Shown: positions 18,843 to 26,596 of the stretch, in pieces
How positions within the stretch are numbered: position 1 is the stretch's first letter
Layout of the letters: each line of letters begins with the position of its first letter
Assembly: GCA_012523855.1 (NCBI GenBank)
Contig: JAAYTB010000038.1
Coordinates: 1 to 46,644, forward strand
Length of the DNA: 46,644 nucleotides
Origin: Clostridia bacterium
GTDB lineage: Bacteria > Bacillota > Clostridia > Clostridiales > Clostridiaceae
Direction: 5' to 3'
Notes under the pieces: model-generated
Database searches by the model: none
What the model was told of the DNA's origin: nothing
The model's input: only the letters and a program-made list of their open reading frames with translations
Translations under genes and position numbers: made by a program

Positions 18843-19748
18843 TTAAAAACGTCTCTCCTTTAATGAAAGTTCTATTATCTTATCTAATAATTCTGCAAAA
18901 GTAATGCCTGCTGCCGCTGCACTCTTGGGGAATAAACTGTTTTTTGTCATTCCTGGAAGGGTATTTGCCTCTAAAACATAAGGAACCCCTTCCTTAATCA
19001 GCATATCTATTCTAGAATAAACACTACACTTCAAACTTCTCCAACAGTCAAGAGCCATTTGATTTACCTTTTTCTGTAGATCAGGTTCTAGTTGAACTAC
19101 AACTTCCTCTGCACCACCATCAGTATATTTGGATGCAAAATCAAAAAAATGATTTTTCGGCTTGATAACTATGGTAGGTAGGACCTGGCCATCCAATATA
19201 CAACAGGTTATTTCATCACCTTTAATATATTCTTCAACCATTACTTCATTATCATACTTTACAGCCTCATTAATAAGATTAGTTAATTCTTCCCTATCCC
19301 TTACAATACCAGTTGCCACTGAAGAACCTCCACTGTTAGGCTTTACTACTAAAGGATATCCTATACTTTCTATGGCCTGAAAATCTATCTCTTCACCTTT
19401 GTTAACCATTACCCATTTTGCAGTATTGATTCCTGATGCCTTTAAGGCCTTTTTGGTCATATCTTTATCCATACAAACAGCACTGCTCAAAGGACCGCAG
19501 CCAGAATAAGGAATGTTCATAGTTTGAAGAACTGCCTGAACAGTACCATCTTCTCCAAACTTTCCATGTAAGGCTAGCAGGGCGAAGTCTAAATCTTTTG
19601 CCTTTGAAAAAACATCTTCCTTCTTATCAATTACAATTGGCACCACTTGATACTTTTCCTTATTTAAGTTAGCTATTATTTCCTTTCCAGTGTTTAGGGA
19701 AATATCCCTTTCTGAAGATATTCCTCCCATTATTACCCCAATTTTCAT
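18843..19748 (-). CDS. ddl: D-alanine--D-alanine ligase
   Basis: ATP-grasp enzyme that makes D-Ala-D-Ala for peptidoglycan precursors. 301 residues, at the short end of the normal range. Motifs: '[14 protein letters not shown]' (substrate-binding Glu and Ser near the start), 'LHGKFGEDG', '[15 protein letters not shown]' (ATP lid lysine), '[21 protein letters not shown]' (metal ligands). The 'YSRIDM' region suggests a D-Ala- rather than D-Lac-type ligase, but this is not decisive. It lies 43 bp downstream of ptsI and upstream of the AlkD-like gene. Confidence 0.95.
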   Translation of the reverse strand: MKIGVIMGGISSERDISLNTGKEIIANLNKEKYQVVPIVIDKKEDVFSKAKDLDFALLALHGKFGEDGTVQAVLQTMNIPYSGCGPLSSAVCMDKDMTKKALKASGINTAKWVMVNKGEEIDFQAIESIGYPLVVKPNSGGSSVATGIVRDREELTNLINEAVKYDNEVMVEEYIKGDEITCCILDGQVLPTIVIKPKNHFFDFASKYTDGGAEEVVVQLEPDLQKKVNQMALDCWRSLKCSVYSRIDMLIKEGVPYVLEANTLPGMTKNSLFPKSAAAAGITFAELLDKIIELSLKERRF

Positions 19749-19791
19749 TATTTACCCTCCAATTATATTTCTCTTTTTCAGTATAAGATAA

Positions 19792-21423
19792 TTATTTTAA
19801 TAAGTGAATATGGTCAAGAATTATTTGTTTACTTCTTAAAATAGAAGCGGGATTCATAGAAAATTCATCTAAGCCGTATTCCAACAAAATAGGAATAGCT
19901 CTTTGGTCTGCCGCCATCTCACCACACATACCGCAGGATTTTCCTTCTTTATGGGCTGCATCTATAGTAAACTTTATTAATCTTAATACTGCAGGATCCA
20001 TAGTGTTATATAGGTGAGAAATCTTTTCATTAGTTCTATCAACTGCTAATGTATATTGGATTAAATCATTGGTTCCTATACTGAAAAAGTCTACCATTTT
20101 TGCAAACTCATCTGCTCGTATAGCAGCAGAAGGTACTTCTATCATTATTCCTAGAGGGACTTTTTCATTAAATTCAATTCCCTGCTCCCTTAAGTCCTCC
20201 ATACATTCTGTTAATACTTCCTTAGCTTTTACAAACTCCTCAGGAGTGGTAATCATAGGAAACATAATTTTCAACTTCCCATAAACAGATGCTCTTAAAA
20301 GGGCCTTAAGCTGAGTCTTAAAAAGCTCTTTACGATCTAAACATAATCTTATAGCCCTATATCCTAGGAAAGGATTCATCTCTTTAGGAGTTTTCAAGTA
20401 AGGCAAACTCTTATCTCCACCTATATCTAAGGTTCTTATTACTACCGGTTTTCCTTCCATTTTTATAAGGACCTTTTTATAAGCTTCCAACTGCTCTTCT
20501 TCGCTAGGCATAGCCTCCCTATCCATATAAAGAAATTCTGTTCTGAATAGGCCTATTCCATCAGCTCCATATTCAATAACCTTTTCCATTTCTTCTGTTG
20601 ACCCAATATTGGCAGAGATCTCAATAGTTTTTCCCTGTAAATTTGTAATAGTTCTATTTTTTAATTCCTTAAGCTTTATTTTTCCTGTTTCAAACTCTCT
20701 GATCTTTTCTCTGTAGCTTTCAATAGCTTCTTCCTCAGGATTCACTATAACTAGACCATCAACACCATCCACAATAACCTTATCACCGTTTCGCAGTTTA
20801 TAAGTAATATCATCAAGTCCTACCACCGCTGGTATTTCCATAGACCTAGCCATTATAGCAGTATGAGAAGTAAGTCCGCCCACTTCCGTTAAGAATGCTA
20901 TGACTTTTTCCTTATCAAGCTGGACAGTATCAGAAGGAGTCAAGTCACGTGCCACTAGCACGGTATTTTCTTTTATGTTGGCAAAAGTTTTGGACTTGTT
21001 ACCAGTAATATTCATTATAAGCCTACTGCCTACATCTTTAATGTCCGCTACTCTTTCTTTTATATATTGATCTTCAATATTTAACATCATATCTATATAT
21101 GTATTGATGACATCATTTACAGCATTACCAGCAGATTTCCCCTTGTCTCTGATTTCCTTTTCCACAGCAGAAAGGAATTCTGGGTCCTCCAATAAGACAT
21201 AATGACTATCGAAAACTCCTGCTTCCTCTTCTCCTATTTCCTTTGCTACCTTGTCTCTTAATTTACTAATCTGCTTTTTAGATATTTCTATAGCATTAAA
21301 AAGCCTTTCTTTTTCATAATCAAGATTTAATGCATACTTATCACCTAAATTTAACTTTGGTTCTTCCTTTATTAATACAGTACCTATGGCATATCCCCAG
21401 GAGGCTGATATTCCTTTTATCAT
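19792..21423 (-). CDS. ptsI: PTS enzyme I (phosphoenolpyruvate-protein phosphotransferase)
   Basis: Starts the phosphotransferase relay by moving phosphate from phosphoenolpyruvate to HPr. 543 residues; family length is about 570, slightly short at both ends. The phospho-accepting histidine is His187 in GGLTSHTAIMARS. The C-terminal PEP-binding half has 'DGIGLFRTEFLYMDR', 'RTLDIGGDKSLPY', 'PFLGYRAIR', 'FSIGTNDLIQYTLAVDR' and the active-site cysteine in 'CGMCGEMA'. HPr (ptsH) is not adjacent, so it is encoded elsewhere. AGAGGTG lies before the ATG. Confidence 0.96.
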   Translation of the reverse strand: MIKGISASWGYAIGTVLIKEEPKLNLGDKYALNLDYEKERLFNAIEISKKQISKLRDKVAKEIGEEEAGVFDSHYVLLEDPEFLSAVEKEIRDKGKSAGNAVNDVINTYIDMMLNIEDQYIKERVADIKDVGSRLIMNITGNKSKTFANIKENTVLVARDLTPSDTVQLDKEKVIAFLTEVGGLTSHTAIMARSMEIPAVVGLDDITYKLRNGDKVIVDGVDGLVIVNPEEEAIESYREKIREFETGKIKLKELKNRTITNLQGKTIEISANIGSTEEMEKVIEYGADGIGLFRTEFLYMDREAMPSEEEQLEAYKKVLIKMEGKPVVIRTLDIGGDKSLPYLKTPKEMNPFLGYRAIRLCLDRKELFKTQLKALLRASVYGKLKIMFPMITTPEEFVKAKEVLTECMEDLREQGIEFNEKVPLGIMIEVPSAAIRADEFAKMVDFFSIGTNDLIQYTLAVDRTNEKISHLYNTMDPAVLRLIKFTIDAAHKEGKSCGMCGEMAADQRAIPILLEYGLDEFSMNPASILRSKQIILDHIHLLK

Positions 21424-21524
21424 AACGCACCTCTCAACTCATTGAATTTAAAAAGTATAATTATATCATATGATAACTGCAATAGAATTACAATATTCCA
21501 TTCTTTAATAAGAAATATAGCTCC

Positions 21525-22169
21525 TTACTTTTTCCTGTTTCTTTCCATATAATCTTTGCACTTTGAAGCCAGAGCACATTCTCCACAATTAGGTCTCTGA
21601 GCCTTGCAAATTCTTCTACCATGGAAAATAAGAGTATGGTGAGCTATTATCCATTCGTCCTTTGGTATAGCTTTAGTAAGCTGCTTTTCTGTTTCTTCCA
21701 CCTTAGAAGCAGTAGCCAGCCCAAGCCTATTAGACACCCTAAAAACATGGGTATCTACTGCAAGAGCAGGTATTCCATAAGCATTACTTAAAACAACATT
21801 GGCTGTTTTTCTCCCTACTCCTGGTAAAGTCATTAAATCCTCATGACTTCTAGGCACTTCTCCATTAAAATTTTCAAGCAATGATCTGCTTAAATTTATT
21901 ATATTTTTAGCCTTATTTCTATACAGCCCTATTTCTTTAATTTCCTGTTCCAATTCCCCGTAATCTAAGGTTGCAAAATCTTGGGGGCTTTTATATATCT
22001 TAAATAATTTCCTAGTTACCTCATTAACCTTTTTATCTGTAGTCTGAGCAGACAGCACCGTAGCCACTAGTAGCTGAAAAGGATTCTCATGTTCTAGTTC
22101 ACAATGGGCGTCAGGATGTATTTCATAAAGGATATCCAGGATTTCTCTAGTTGTTTTTTTAATTCTCAT
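21525..22169 (-). CDS. nth: Endonuclease III (base-excision DNA glycosylase/AP lyase)
   Basis: Removes oxidised pyrimidines and nicks abasic sites. 214 residues, the normal length. The helix-hairpin-helix 'LPGVGRKTANVV' carries the catalytic Lys121, and Asp139 lies in 'ALAVDTHVFRVSNRLG'. The [4Fe-4S] ligands Cys188, 195, 198 and 204 give the expected CX6CX2CX5C spacing. It appears to be a single gene, 101 bp upstream of ptsI on the same strand. Confidence 0.97.
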   Translation of the reverse strand: MRIKKTTREILDILYEIHPDAHCELEHENPFQLLVATVLSAQTTDKKVNEVTRKLFKIYKSPQDFATLDYGELEQEIKEIGLYRNKAKNIINLSRSLLENFNGEVPRSHEDLMTLPGVGRKTANVVLSNAYGIPALAVDTHVFRVSNRLGLATASKVEETEKQLTKAIPKDEWIIAHHTLIFHGRRICKAQRPNCGECALASKCKDYMERNRKK

Positions 22170-22242
22170 ATTTCCTCCTAATGTTTTATAATATTTTCCC
22201 CACTATTTTCTACTATTATAGAGGAGAAACAATCTGTTTTAA

Positions 22243-22294
22243 AGGACTGTACCCTAGTGTTTTTACACTAAAGAACAGTCCTATTTTGTCTTTT
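22243..22294. terminator. Long palindromic terminator element downstream of plsC
   Basis: AGGACTGT pairs with ACAGTCCT and, inside a 4x4 mismatched bulge, TAGTGT pairs with ACACTA around a TTTT loop (22243-22282). A T-rich tail follows on plus. It ends plsC transcription on minus. The layout recalls dispersed palindromic repeats seen in clostridial genomes. Confidence 0.7.
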
Positions 22295-22317
22295 GAAATG
22301 GCATAAATAGTAGAACA

Positions 22318-23028
22318 CTAATTATCCTCTCCATAGACTCCTCTATATTCCTCTGGCAAGAGCTTAGCAATACTTTTCATAAAATACTCCAAGACCCTAT
22401 CATTATATTGATATTTATCTTCATCCCGATCTTTTTTAGGAACACTTATAGGCTTTCCAAAGGAAACATGAACATCTGCATGATAAAATTTTTCCGCTCC
22501 CATATCTCCTTCCTTGTTTACAGGCATTAATTTTTCCGTTCCCCATAAAGCAACAGGAATAACTGGCACCTTTGTAACTTTAGATATAAGTATTACACCC
22601 TTTTTACCTTCTATCATCTTTCCAGTTCGACTTCTGGTGCCCTCAGGAAAAATAAATATACTTTCACCAGCTTTTACAGCTTTGATTATAGCACTAATAG
22701 CGTCCTTATCTGCTGAGTTAGGCTTTATGCTTATGCTTTTAACTATGCTCATACCTAAATTAGTTAGGGGATTATTGGATAATTTCATTCCAGCTACAAA
22801 AGTTACATTCTTATCTCTAAGAACCTTTTCCAATACTAAGCCATCAGAATTACTAAGATGATTACATATATATATAACCGGTCCATTAATATTTTCTATA
22901 TTTTCTTTGCCTAAGACCTTAATGTTGGCGTACTTCTTTAAGTACATATCCACAATTTTTTTAGATACATACCTTAGCATCCCCTTTGGCAAGTAACCTA
23001 TCAATTTTGCAGTTCTAGAGGAAATCAT
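22318..23028 (-). CDS. plsC: Lysophosphatidic acid acyltransferase (PlsC type)
   Basis: Adds the second acyl chain to glycerol 3-phosphate backbones to form phosphatidic acid at the inner membrane face. 236 residues. The catalytic HX4D is at His57-Asp62 (CNHLSNSDG) and the glycerol-phosphate motif FPEGTR is at 127-132. The usual 'VIPVALWGTEKL' block IV follows. No strong membrane helix is evident beyond a hydrophobic N-terminal part, as in many short PlsC proteins. AAAGGTGG precedes the ATG. Neighbouring lipid genes (pssA, YegS-like kinase) are in the window but not in the same operon. Confidence 0.93.
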   Translation of the reverse strand: MISSRTAKLIGYLPKGMLRYVSKKIVDMYLKKYANIKVLGKENIENINGPVIYICNHLSNSDGLVLEKVLRDKNVTFVAGMKLSNNPLTNLGMSIVKSISIKPNSADKDAISAIIKAVKAGESIFIFPEGTRSRTGKMIEGKKGVILISKVTKVPVIPVALWGTEKLMPVNKEGDMGAEKFYHADVHVSFGKPISVPKKDRDEDKYQYNDRVLEYFMKSIAKLLPEEYRGVYGEDN

Positions 23029-23144
23029 GGTTATTCCACCTTTCAGTTGTAATTCTATAATCTATTATAATTATTTATTTATAAAAAGTCCATGAAAACA
23101 GATGGCAGGTATAGGAGAAGAGCTGTCAGATATTTTTAGAAAGA

Positions 23145-23172
23145 AATATAGAAGGGTGGCCCCTTCTATATT
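23145..23172 (-). terminator. Terminator overlapping the cysE stop codon
   Basis: Perfect 11-bp arms AATATAGAAGG/CCTTCTATATT with a 6-base loop. The cysE stop (23166-23168) lies within one arm. The minus-strand tail is TTTCTTTCT. Confidence 0.8.
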
Positions 23173-23750
23173 ATCATCTCGTTATAGATTGTTCTTATTT
23201 TTCCTTGGTAATGGCTTATTTCGATAATGTTCTCTGGTCTTGTCATGATTATTCTAGCAGGTATTCCTACTGCTGTGGCCTTTGATGGTACTTCTTTAAG
23301 AACTACTGCATTTGCTCCTATTTTTGCTCCATCCCCTATTTTTATTGGGCCTAAAATCTTTGCTCCAGCACCAATAACTACATTGTTTCCTACAGTAGGG
23401 TGTCTTTTTCCCTTATCTTTTCCTGTACCTCCTAAAGTTACACCGTGAAAGATAGTAACATTGTCTCCAATTTCTGCAGTTTCACCAATTACTACTCCCA
23501 TACCATGGTCTATAAATAATCCCTTACCTATTTTAGCTCCCGGATGAATTTCTATTCCCGTTATAAATCTACTTATCTGAGAAATCAGCCTAGCTAAAAA
23601 GAATAAATGTCTTTTGTATAAAAAATGAGCCATTCTATGAAAGATAAGAGCATGTATTGATGGGTAAAGCATTATGATTTCAAAACTATTTCTAGCTGCA
23701 GGATCATTCTGCTTTACAGCCTGTATATCGTACTTTAAATTTTTAAACAT
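23166..23750 (-). CDS. cysE: Serine O-acetyltransferase
   Basis: Acetylates L-serine with acetyl-CoA, the first committed step of cysteine synthesis. 194 residues from the ATG at 23750. The N-terminal helical part ('[20 protein letters not shown]') and the left-handed beta-helix hexapeptide repeats ('[28 protein letters not shown]') are typical, with the catalytic His in 'DHGMG' and 'FHGVTLGG'. The open frame runs 14 codons further upstream, but GGGGTGATC lies before the ATG at 23750 and the longer frame would overlap the T-box terminator. No cysK is adjacent. Expression should be controlled by the cysteine T-box directly upstream. Confidence 0.95.
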   Translation of the reverse strand: MFKNLKYDIQAVKQNDPAARNSFEIIMLYPSIHALIFHRMAHFLYKRHLFFLARLISQISRFITGIEIHPGAKIGKGLFIDHGMGVVIGETAEIGDNVTIFHGVTLGGTGKDKGKRHPTVGNNVVIGAGAKILGPIKIGDGAKIGANAVVLKEVPSKATAVGIPARIIMTRPENIIEISHYQGKIRTIYNEMII

Positions 23751-23764
23751 AAGATCACCCCTTA

Positions 23765-24059
23765 TTTTTCCAACAAAAAAACTTCGCCTCATTGCTAGAG
23801 ACGAAGTTATATACTCCGCGGTTCCACCCTAATTAGATATAGAATCCCTCTCATTCAAGCACAAGTTACTAAGTAACACTATGCTCTATCGCTATAACGG
23901 GCGCCACCGGTGTTCCCTACTTAATTCAGTCCACTACTCCGAAGGGCACTTCACATATTCGAACAATAGGAATATTCCAGCAAACTATTCCCTCTCTGTA
24001 AAGTCTCCTATGCTACTTTCCTTCTTCAATGTATTTCCGAGCATTTTACTGTGATTTAT
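23765..24059 (-). promoter_or_regulatory. T-box leader of cysE, specifier UGC (cysteine)
   Basis: The conserved T-box AGGGTGGAACCGCGG is at 23816-23830 (minus strand). The following terminator is AACTTCG/CGAAGTT (23780-23808) with a run of seven U. An AG-box-like AGAGAGG and the GAAG-TGC-CC specifier context are upstream, aligned with GAA-CTC-GCC in the leuS T-box of this same window. The specifier TGC reads cysteine. Uncharged tRNA-Cys should allow readthrough into cysE. Confidence 0.92.
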
Positions 24060-24065
24060 AATTTT

Positions 24066-24093
24066 ATTATATGCTTTTTAATCTATTTGTCAA
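24066..24093 (-). promoter_or_regulatory. Promoter of the cysE T-box transcript
   Basis: TTGACA (24088-24093), 16-bp spacer, TATAAT (24066-24071) on the minus strand. Both hexamers are consensus. The predicted start is near 24059. Confidence 0.9.
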
Positions 24094-24138
24094 CATTTTA
24101 TTGTAAGATTTTTTATTAAACTTCTTTCCATCTCAAGC

Positions 24139-24846
24139 TTATGAACAAAATCTATGTTTACCTATAATTTTTATAAGAGGCCTAGACCAAATCCACTTAT
24201 TTGTTGTCTTAGCAGGGTTAAAGTAAAAAACTGCTCCACCGCTAGGATCCCAACCGTTTAGGGCATCTCTAGCAGCATTAATAGAACTTTGCTGCAATTC
24301 TGCGTGGATTTGACCATCTACTATGGCTGTAAAGGCACCTGGCTGGTATATAACTCCAGCTATAGTATTAGGAAACCTTGGGTCCCTTGTGCGGTTTAAG
24401 ACTACAGCTCCAACAGCCACCTGCCCTTCATAAGGCTCTCCTCGTGCCTCTCCATTTATTAATCTAGCCAGTAGTAAAACATTTTGATTGTTTGTGTTAC
24501 TAGTGGCTGCAGTAGATTTAGATACAGATCCTTTATTTATTCCTAAGGCCGCTAAGGTTTTATTACCAACTATGCCGTCTACTTGTAGTCTATTCTTTTC
24601 TTGAAAATACTTTACTGCAGCAAGGGTTTTGTAGCCATATATACCGTCTACACTTCCTTTATAGTAGCCCCAACGTTTTAATCTTGTTTGAATTTCTCTA
24701 ACTACGCTACCTCTAGACCCATAGGTATAGGTAGCTGCAACAACTTCCATATGACTAGAAGTAAAAAACATCGTATTACATATGTATGTTACCAGTATTA
24801 TTACTGCTAAAAAAACTAGTCTTTTTCTTTCAAATAGTCTGAACAT
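24139..24846 (-). CDS. sleB: Spore cortex-lytic enzyme
   Basis: Lytic transglycosylase that breaks down spore cortex peptidoglycan in germination. 235 residues from the start used here. A signal helix (about 9-30) is followed by a peptidoglycan-binding domain (about 45-101, 'GSRGSVVREIQTRLKRWGYY', 'VDGIYGYKT') and a Ser/Thr/Asn linker. The Hydrolase_2 catalytic domain (122-235) has the key Glu133 in 'LINGEARGEPYEGQVAVGAV' and the C-terminal 'IGKHRFC'. AGGAGG lies 9 bases before ATG 24846; the frame's earlier ATG would include the ribosome binding site. YpeB, the usual partner in Bacillus, is not next to it. This gene marks the organism as a spore former. Confidence 0.93.
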   Translation of the reverse strand: MFRLFERKRLVFLAVIILVTYICNTMFFTSSHMEVVAATYTYGSRGSVVREIQTRLKRWGYYKGSVDGIYGYKTLAAVKYFQEKNRLQVDGIVGNKTLAALGINKGSVSKSTAATSNTNNQNVLLLARLINGEARGEPYEGQVAVGAVVLNRTRDPRFPNTIAGVIYQPGAFTAIVDGQIHAELQQSSINAARDALNGWDPSGGAVFYFNPAKTTNKWIWSRPLIKIIGKHRFCS

Positions 24847-24914
24847 TAAATTAAGCCTCCTTTCTATTTTCAAATTTATTTTGTGCTATAAGCGAAAAAA
24901 AATGCATAATAAAA

Positions 24915-24940
24915 GAGATGGCTCAAACCATCTCCCATTT
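24915..24940 (-). terminator. Terminator after the MgtE-N/CBS gene
   Basis: Perfect stem GAGATGG/CCATCTC (24915-24921 with 24928-24934). The minus-strand tail is TTTTATTATG. Confidence 0.85.
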
Positions 24941-24947
24941 AAATATC

Positions 24948-26201
24948 TTATCTACTTTTCCTTTTCTTATGATATATATATTCATCTATAATATCATGTA
25001 TTATTGCGATACCACAAAGTTTGTCTTCTTCATCTAAAACTGGTATGGCAATCAAATCATACTTTATGGCCATTTCTATAGTATACTCTATACTGTCCTT
25101 TACATTAACATGAACAATATTAGTCTTCATAATGTCTTTTATATTGCTATCTGGATTAGCTAAAATAAGATCCATTAAAGACAAGACACCTTCTAATTTA
25201 TTTTCTTCATTAGTTATATATATATAATTTGAAACTTCATGATCTGGCTTTAAATCCCTAATTACTTCTAAGGTTTCACCAATGCTTATATTGATATGAA
25301 AGGATATAAAGTCAGGGTTCATTATACTTCCTACTGTTTCTTCCTCATAACCCATAAGCTCTCTTACTTCATCGGCATCATCCTTCTCCAAGTTTGCCAA
25401 TAGTTTTTCAGCTATTTCTTCATCTACCTCATCTAACATATCTGCAATCTCATCGTTAGGCATAGCTTCTAATACTTCAGCCACTTTGACTTCATTCATA
25501 TTTTGTATTATATCTGCCTGAATATTTGGTTCTATTTCTTCTAAAGTATCTGCCGCCAAAGTTTCATCTAGATTTTCTAAAACCTTAGTTCTATGCTCAG
25601 AATCCATTTCTTCCAAAATGTCTGCTAAGTCCGCTGGATGAAGCTTTGATAGCTTTTTATAGGGGACAGAAATCTGCAAATTATCGTTAATAATCTCCAA
25701 AGACTCTACGTCATCCCACATTATAAGACTATCTGAAGGGGGCTTTTTCATAATTTTATATATGGTCTTTGTAAGTCCTACTACCCCATATCTTCTAGCC
25801 AGGGCCATTATTCCCGAGTCAACAGCTACCACTCTCAACTCACCTGCTAAATACGCTAATTGCAGATCATTAACACGAACCACCTTTTTACCGTTAACAT
25901 CTACGATTTGTTTGCCCAGAAGATTCTTGGACAATAGATAGGAATAGGTTCTTGGAATAATTTCCTTTACACCTTTTACATTGACTAGTACCTTACCATT
26001 AGCACCTTCAAATAAAGCAATACTTCTAAATTCGTAATTAAATATTTCACCATCTTTTTTAATCATATAACCAATTACTCTAGGATAACCTTCCTCTGCA
26101 GTTACATAAATATCGATAAGCTTACCGATATTGTCATCAAACTCATCATATACCTTTGTTTGAAGGATGGAGCTTAAAAATACGTTAGTTAGTCTTTTCA
26201 T
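24948..26201 (-). CDS. Soluble MgtE-N/CBS protein with PRC-barrel-like N terminus
   Basis: A 417-residue protein with no membrane segment. The first ~160 residues hold two PRC-barrel-like units ('DDNIGKLIDIYVTAEEGYPRVIGYMI', 'LLGKQIVDVNGKKVVRVNDL'). Residues ~180-285 match the MgtE N domain, with repeated acidic helices ('LHPADLADILEEMDSEHRTKVLENL', 'MPNDEIADMLDEVDEE'). A CBS pair follows (~285-410; 'VGSIMNPDFISF', 'IPVLDEEDKLCGIAIIHDII'). In MgtE these two domains sense Mg2+ and gate the channel, but the channel itself is absent here. It is therefore inferred to be a metal or nucleotide sensor that acts on another transporter. Such proteins often sit beside an Nramp gene, but none is seen. 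A long structured leader precedes it. Confidence 0.83.
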   Translation of the reverse strand: MKRLTNVFLSSILQTKVYDEFDDNIGKLIDIYVTAEEGYPRVIGYMIKKDGEIFNYEFRSIALFEGANGKVLVNVKGVKEIIPRTYSYLLSKNLLGKQIVDVNGKKVVRVNDLQLAYLAGELRVVAVDSGIMALARRYGVVGLTKTIYKIMKKPPSDSLIMWDDVESLEIINDNLQISVPYKKLSKLHPADLADILEEMDSEHRTKVLENLDETLAADTLEEIEPNIQADIIQNMNEVKVAEVLEAMPNDEIADMLDEVDEEIAEKLLANLEKDDADEVRELMGYEEETVGSIMNPDFISFHINISIGETLEVIRDLKPDHEVSNYIYITNEENKLEGVLSLMDLILANPDSNIKDIMKTNIVHVNVKDSIEYTIEMAIKYDLIAIPVLDEEDKLCGIAIIHDIIDEYIYHKKRKSR

Positions 26202-26411
26202 TAAATATTCCTCCTTCTGATCCAGAAAGAATATTTAAGTTGAAAAGCTATGTAATAAATGCTAGTTACTCTCATTTATAGCTTTAACTAAAAACCCTTA
26301 ATTCTTCCTGAATCAATATTCTATTTTAGTTAACCTATGACACTGAGGCCCAGCATCCATTAAAAGCACACCACCTTTATATACTAAGACTTATTCCTAT
26401 ATTTATTCCTA
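26202..26411 (-). promoter_or_regulatory. Structured 5' leader of the MgtE-N/CBS gene (riboswitch candidate)
   Basis: About 210 nt between the predicted start and the coding region. Two hairpins are clear: TTAACTAAAA/TTTTAGTTAA (26284-26293 with 26324-26333, perfect 10 bp) and AAAGCTAT-AAATG with CATTTATAGCTTT (26244-26261 with 26273-26285, one 5-base bulge). A GC-richer block (about 26342-26380) may form a third element. I could not match it to an M-box or another known metal riboswitch: the conserved 5' M-box sequence is absent. Function is a guess from gene context. Confidence 0.45.
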
Positions 26412-26417
26412 CTAACT

Positions 26418-26445
26418 ATTATATTACAAAAGCTCTTAAATGCAA
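26418..26445 (-). promoter_or_regulatory. Promoter of the MgtE-N/CBS gene
   Basis: TTGCAT (26440-26445), 16-bp spacer, TATAAT (26418-26423) on the minus strand. Predicted start near 26411. Confidence 0.7.
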
Positions 26446-26505
26446 CGATAAGTTACAGTTAATAAATATTTTTCTCTTCCCCTACCACTTTAAATTATGG
26501 GTCAA

Positions 26506-26534
26506 TTGATATATAATAACTTGTAATTTATAAT
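26506..26534 (+). promoter_or_regulatory. Promoter of the YgiQ-family gene
   Basis: TTGATA (26506-26511), 17-bp spacer, TATAAT (26529-26534). Predicted start near 26541. Together with the minus-strand promoter it accounts for most of the 395-bp divergent gap. Confidence 0.8.
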
Positions 26535-26596
26535 CAAAGGTATATACTGTTCTTTACTAGCTTTGCAAGGAAAAATATTTAGATGGAGATTTTACA

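Noticed and set aside
26202-26411. M-box (Mg2+) riboswitch
   Set aside because: Only superficial similarity (TTTTAATG...GGATGCT); the conserved 5' segment is missing.
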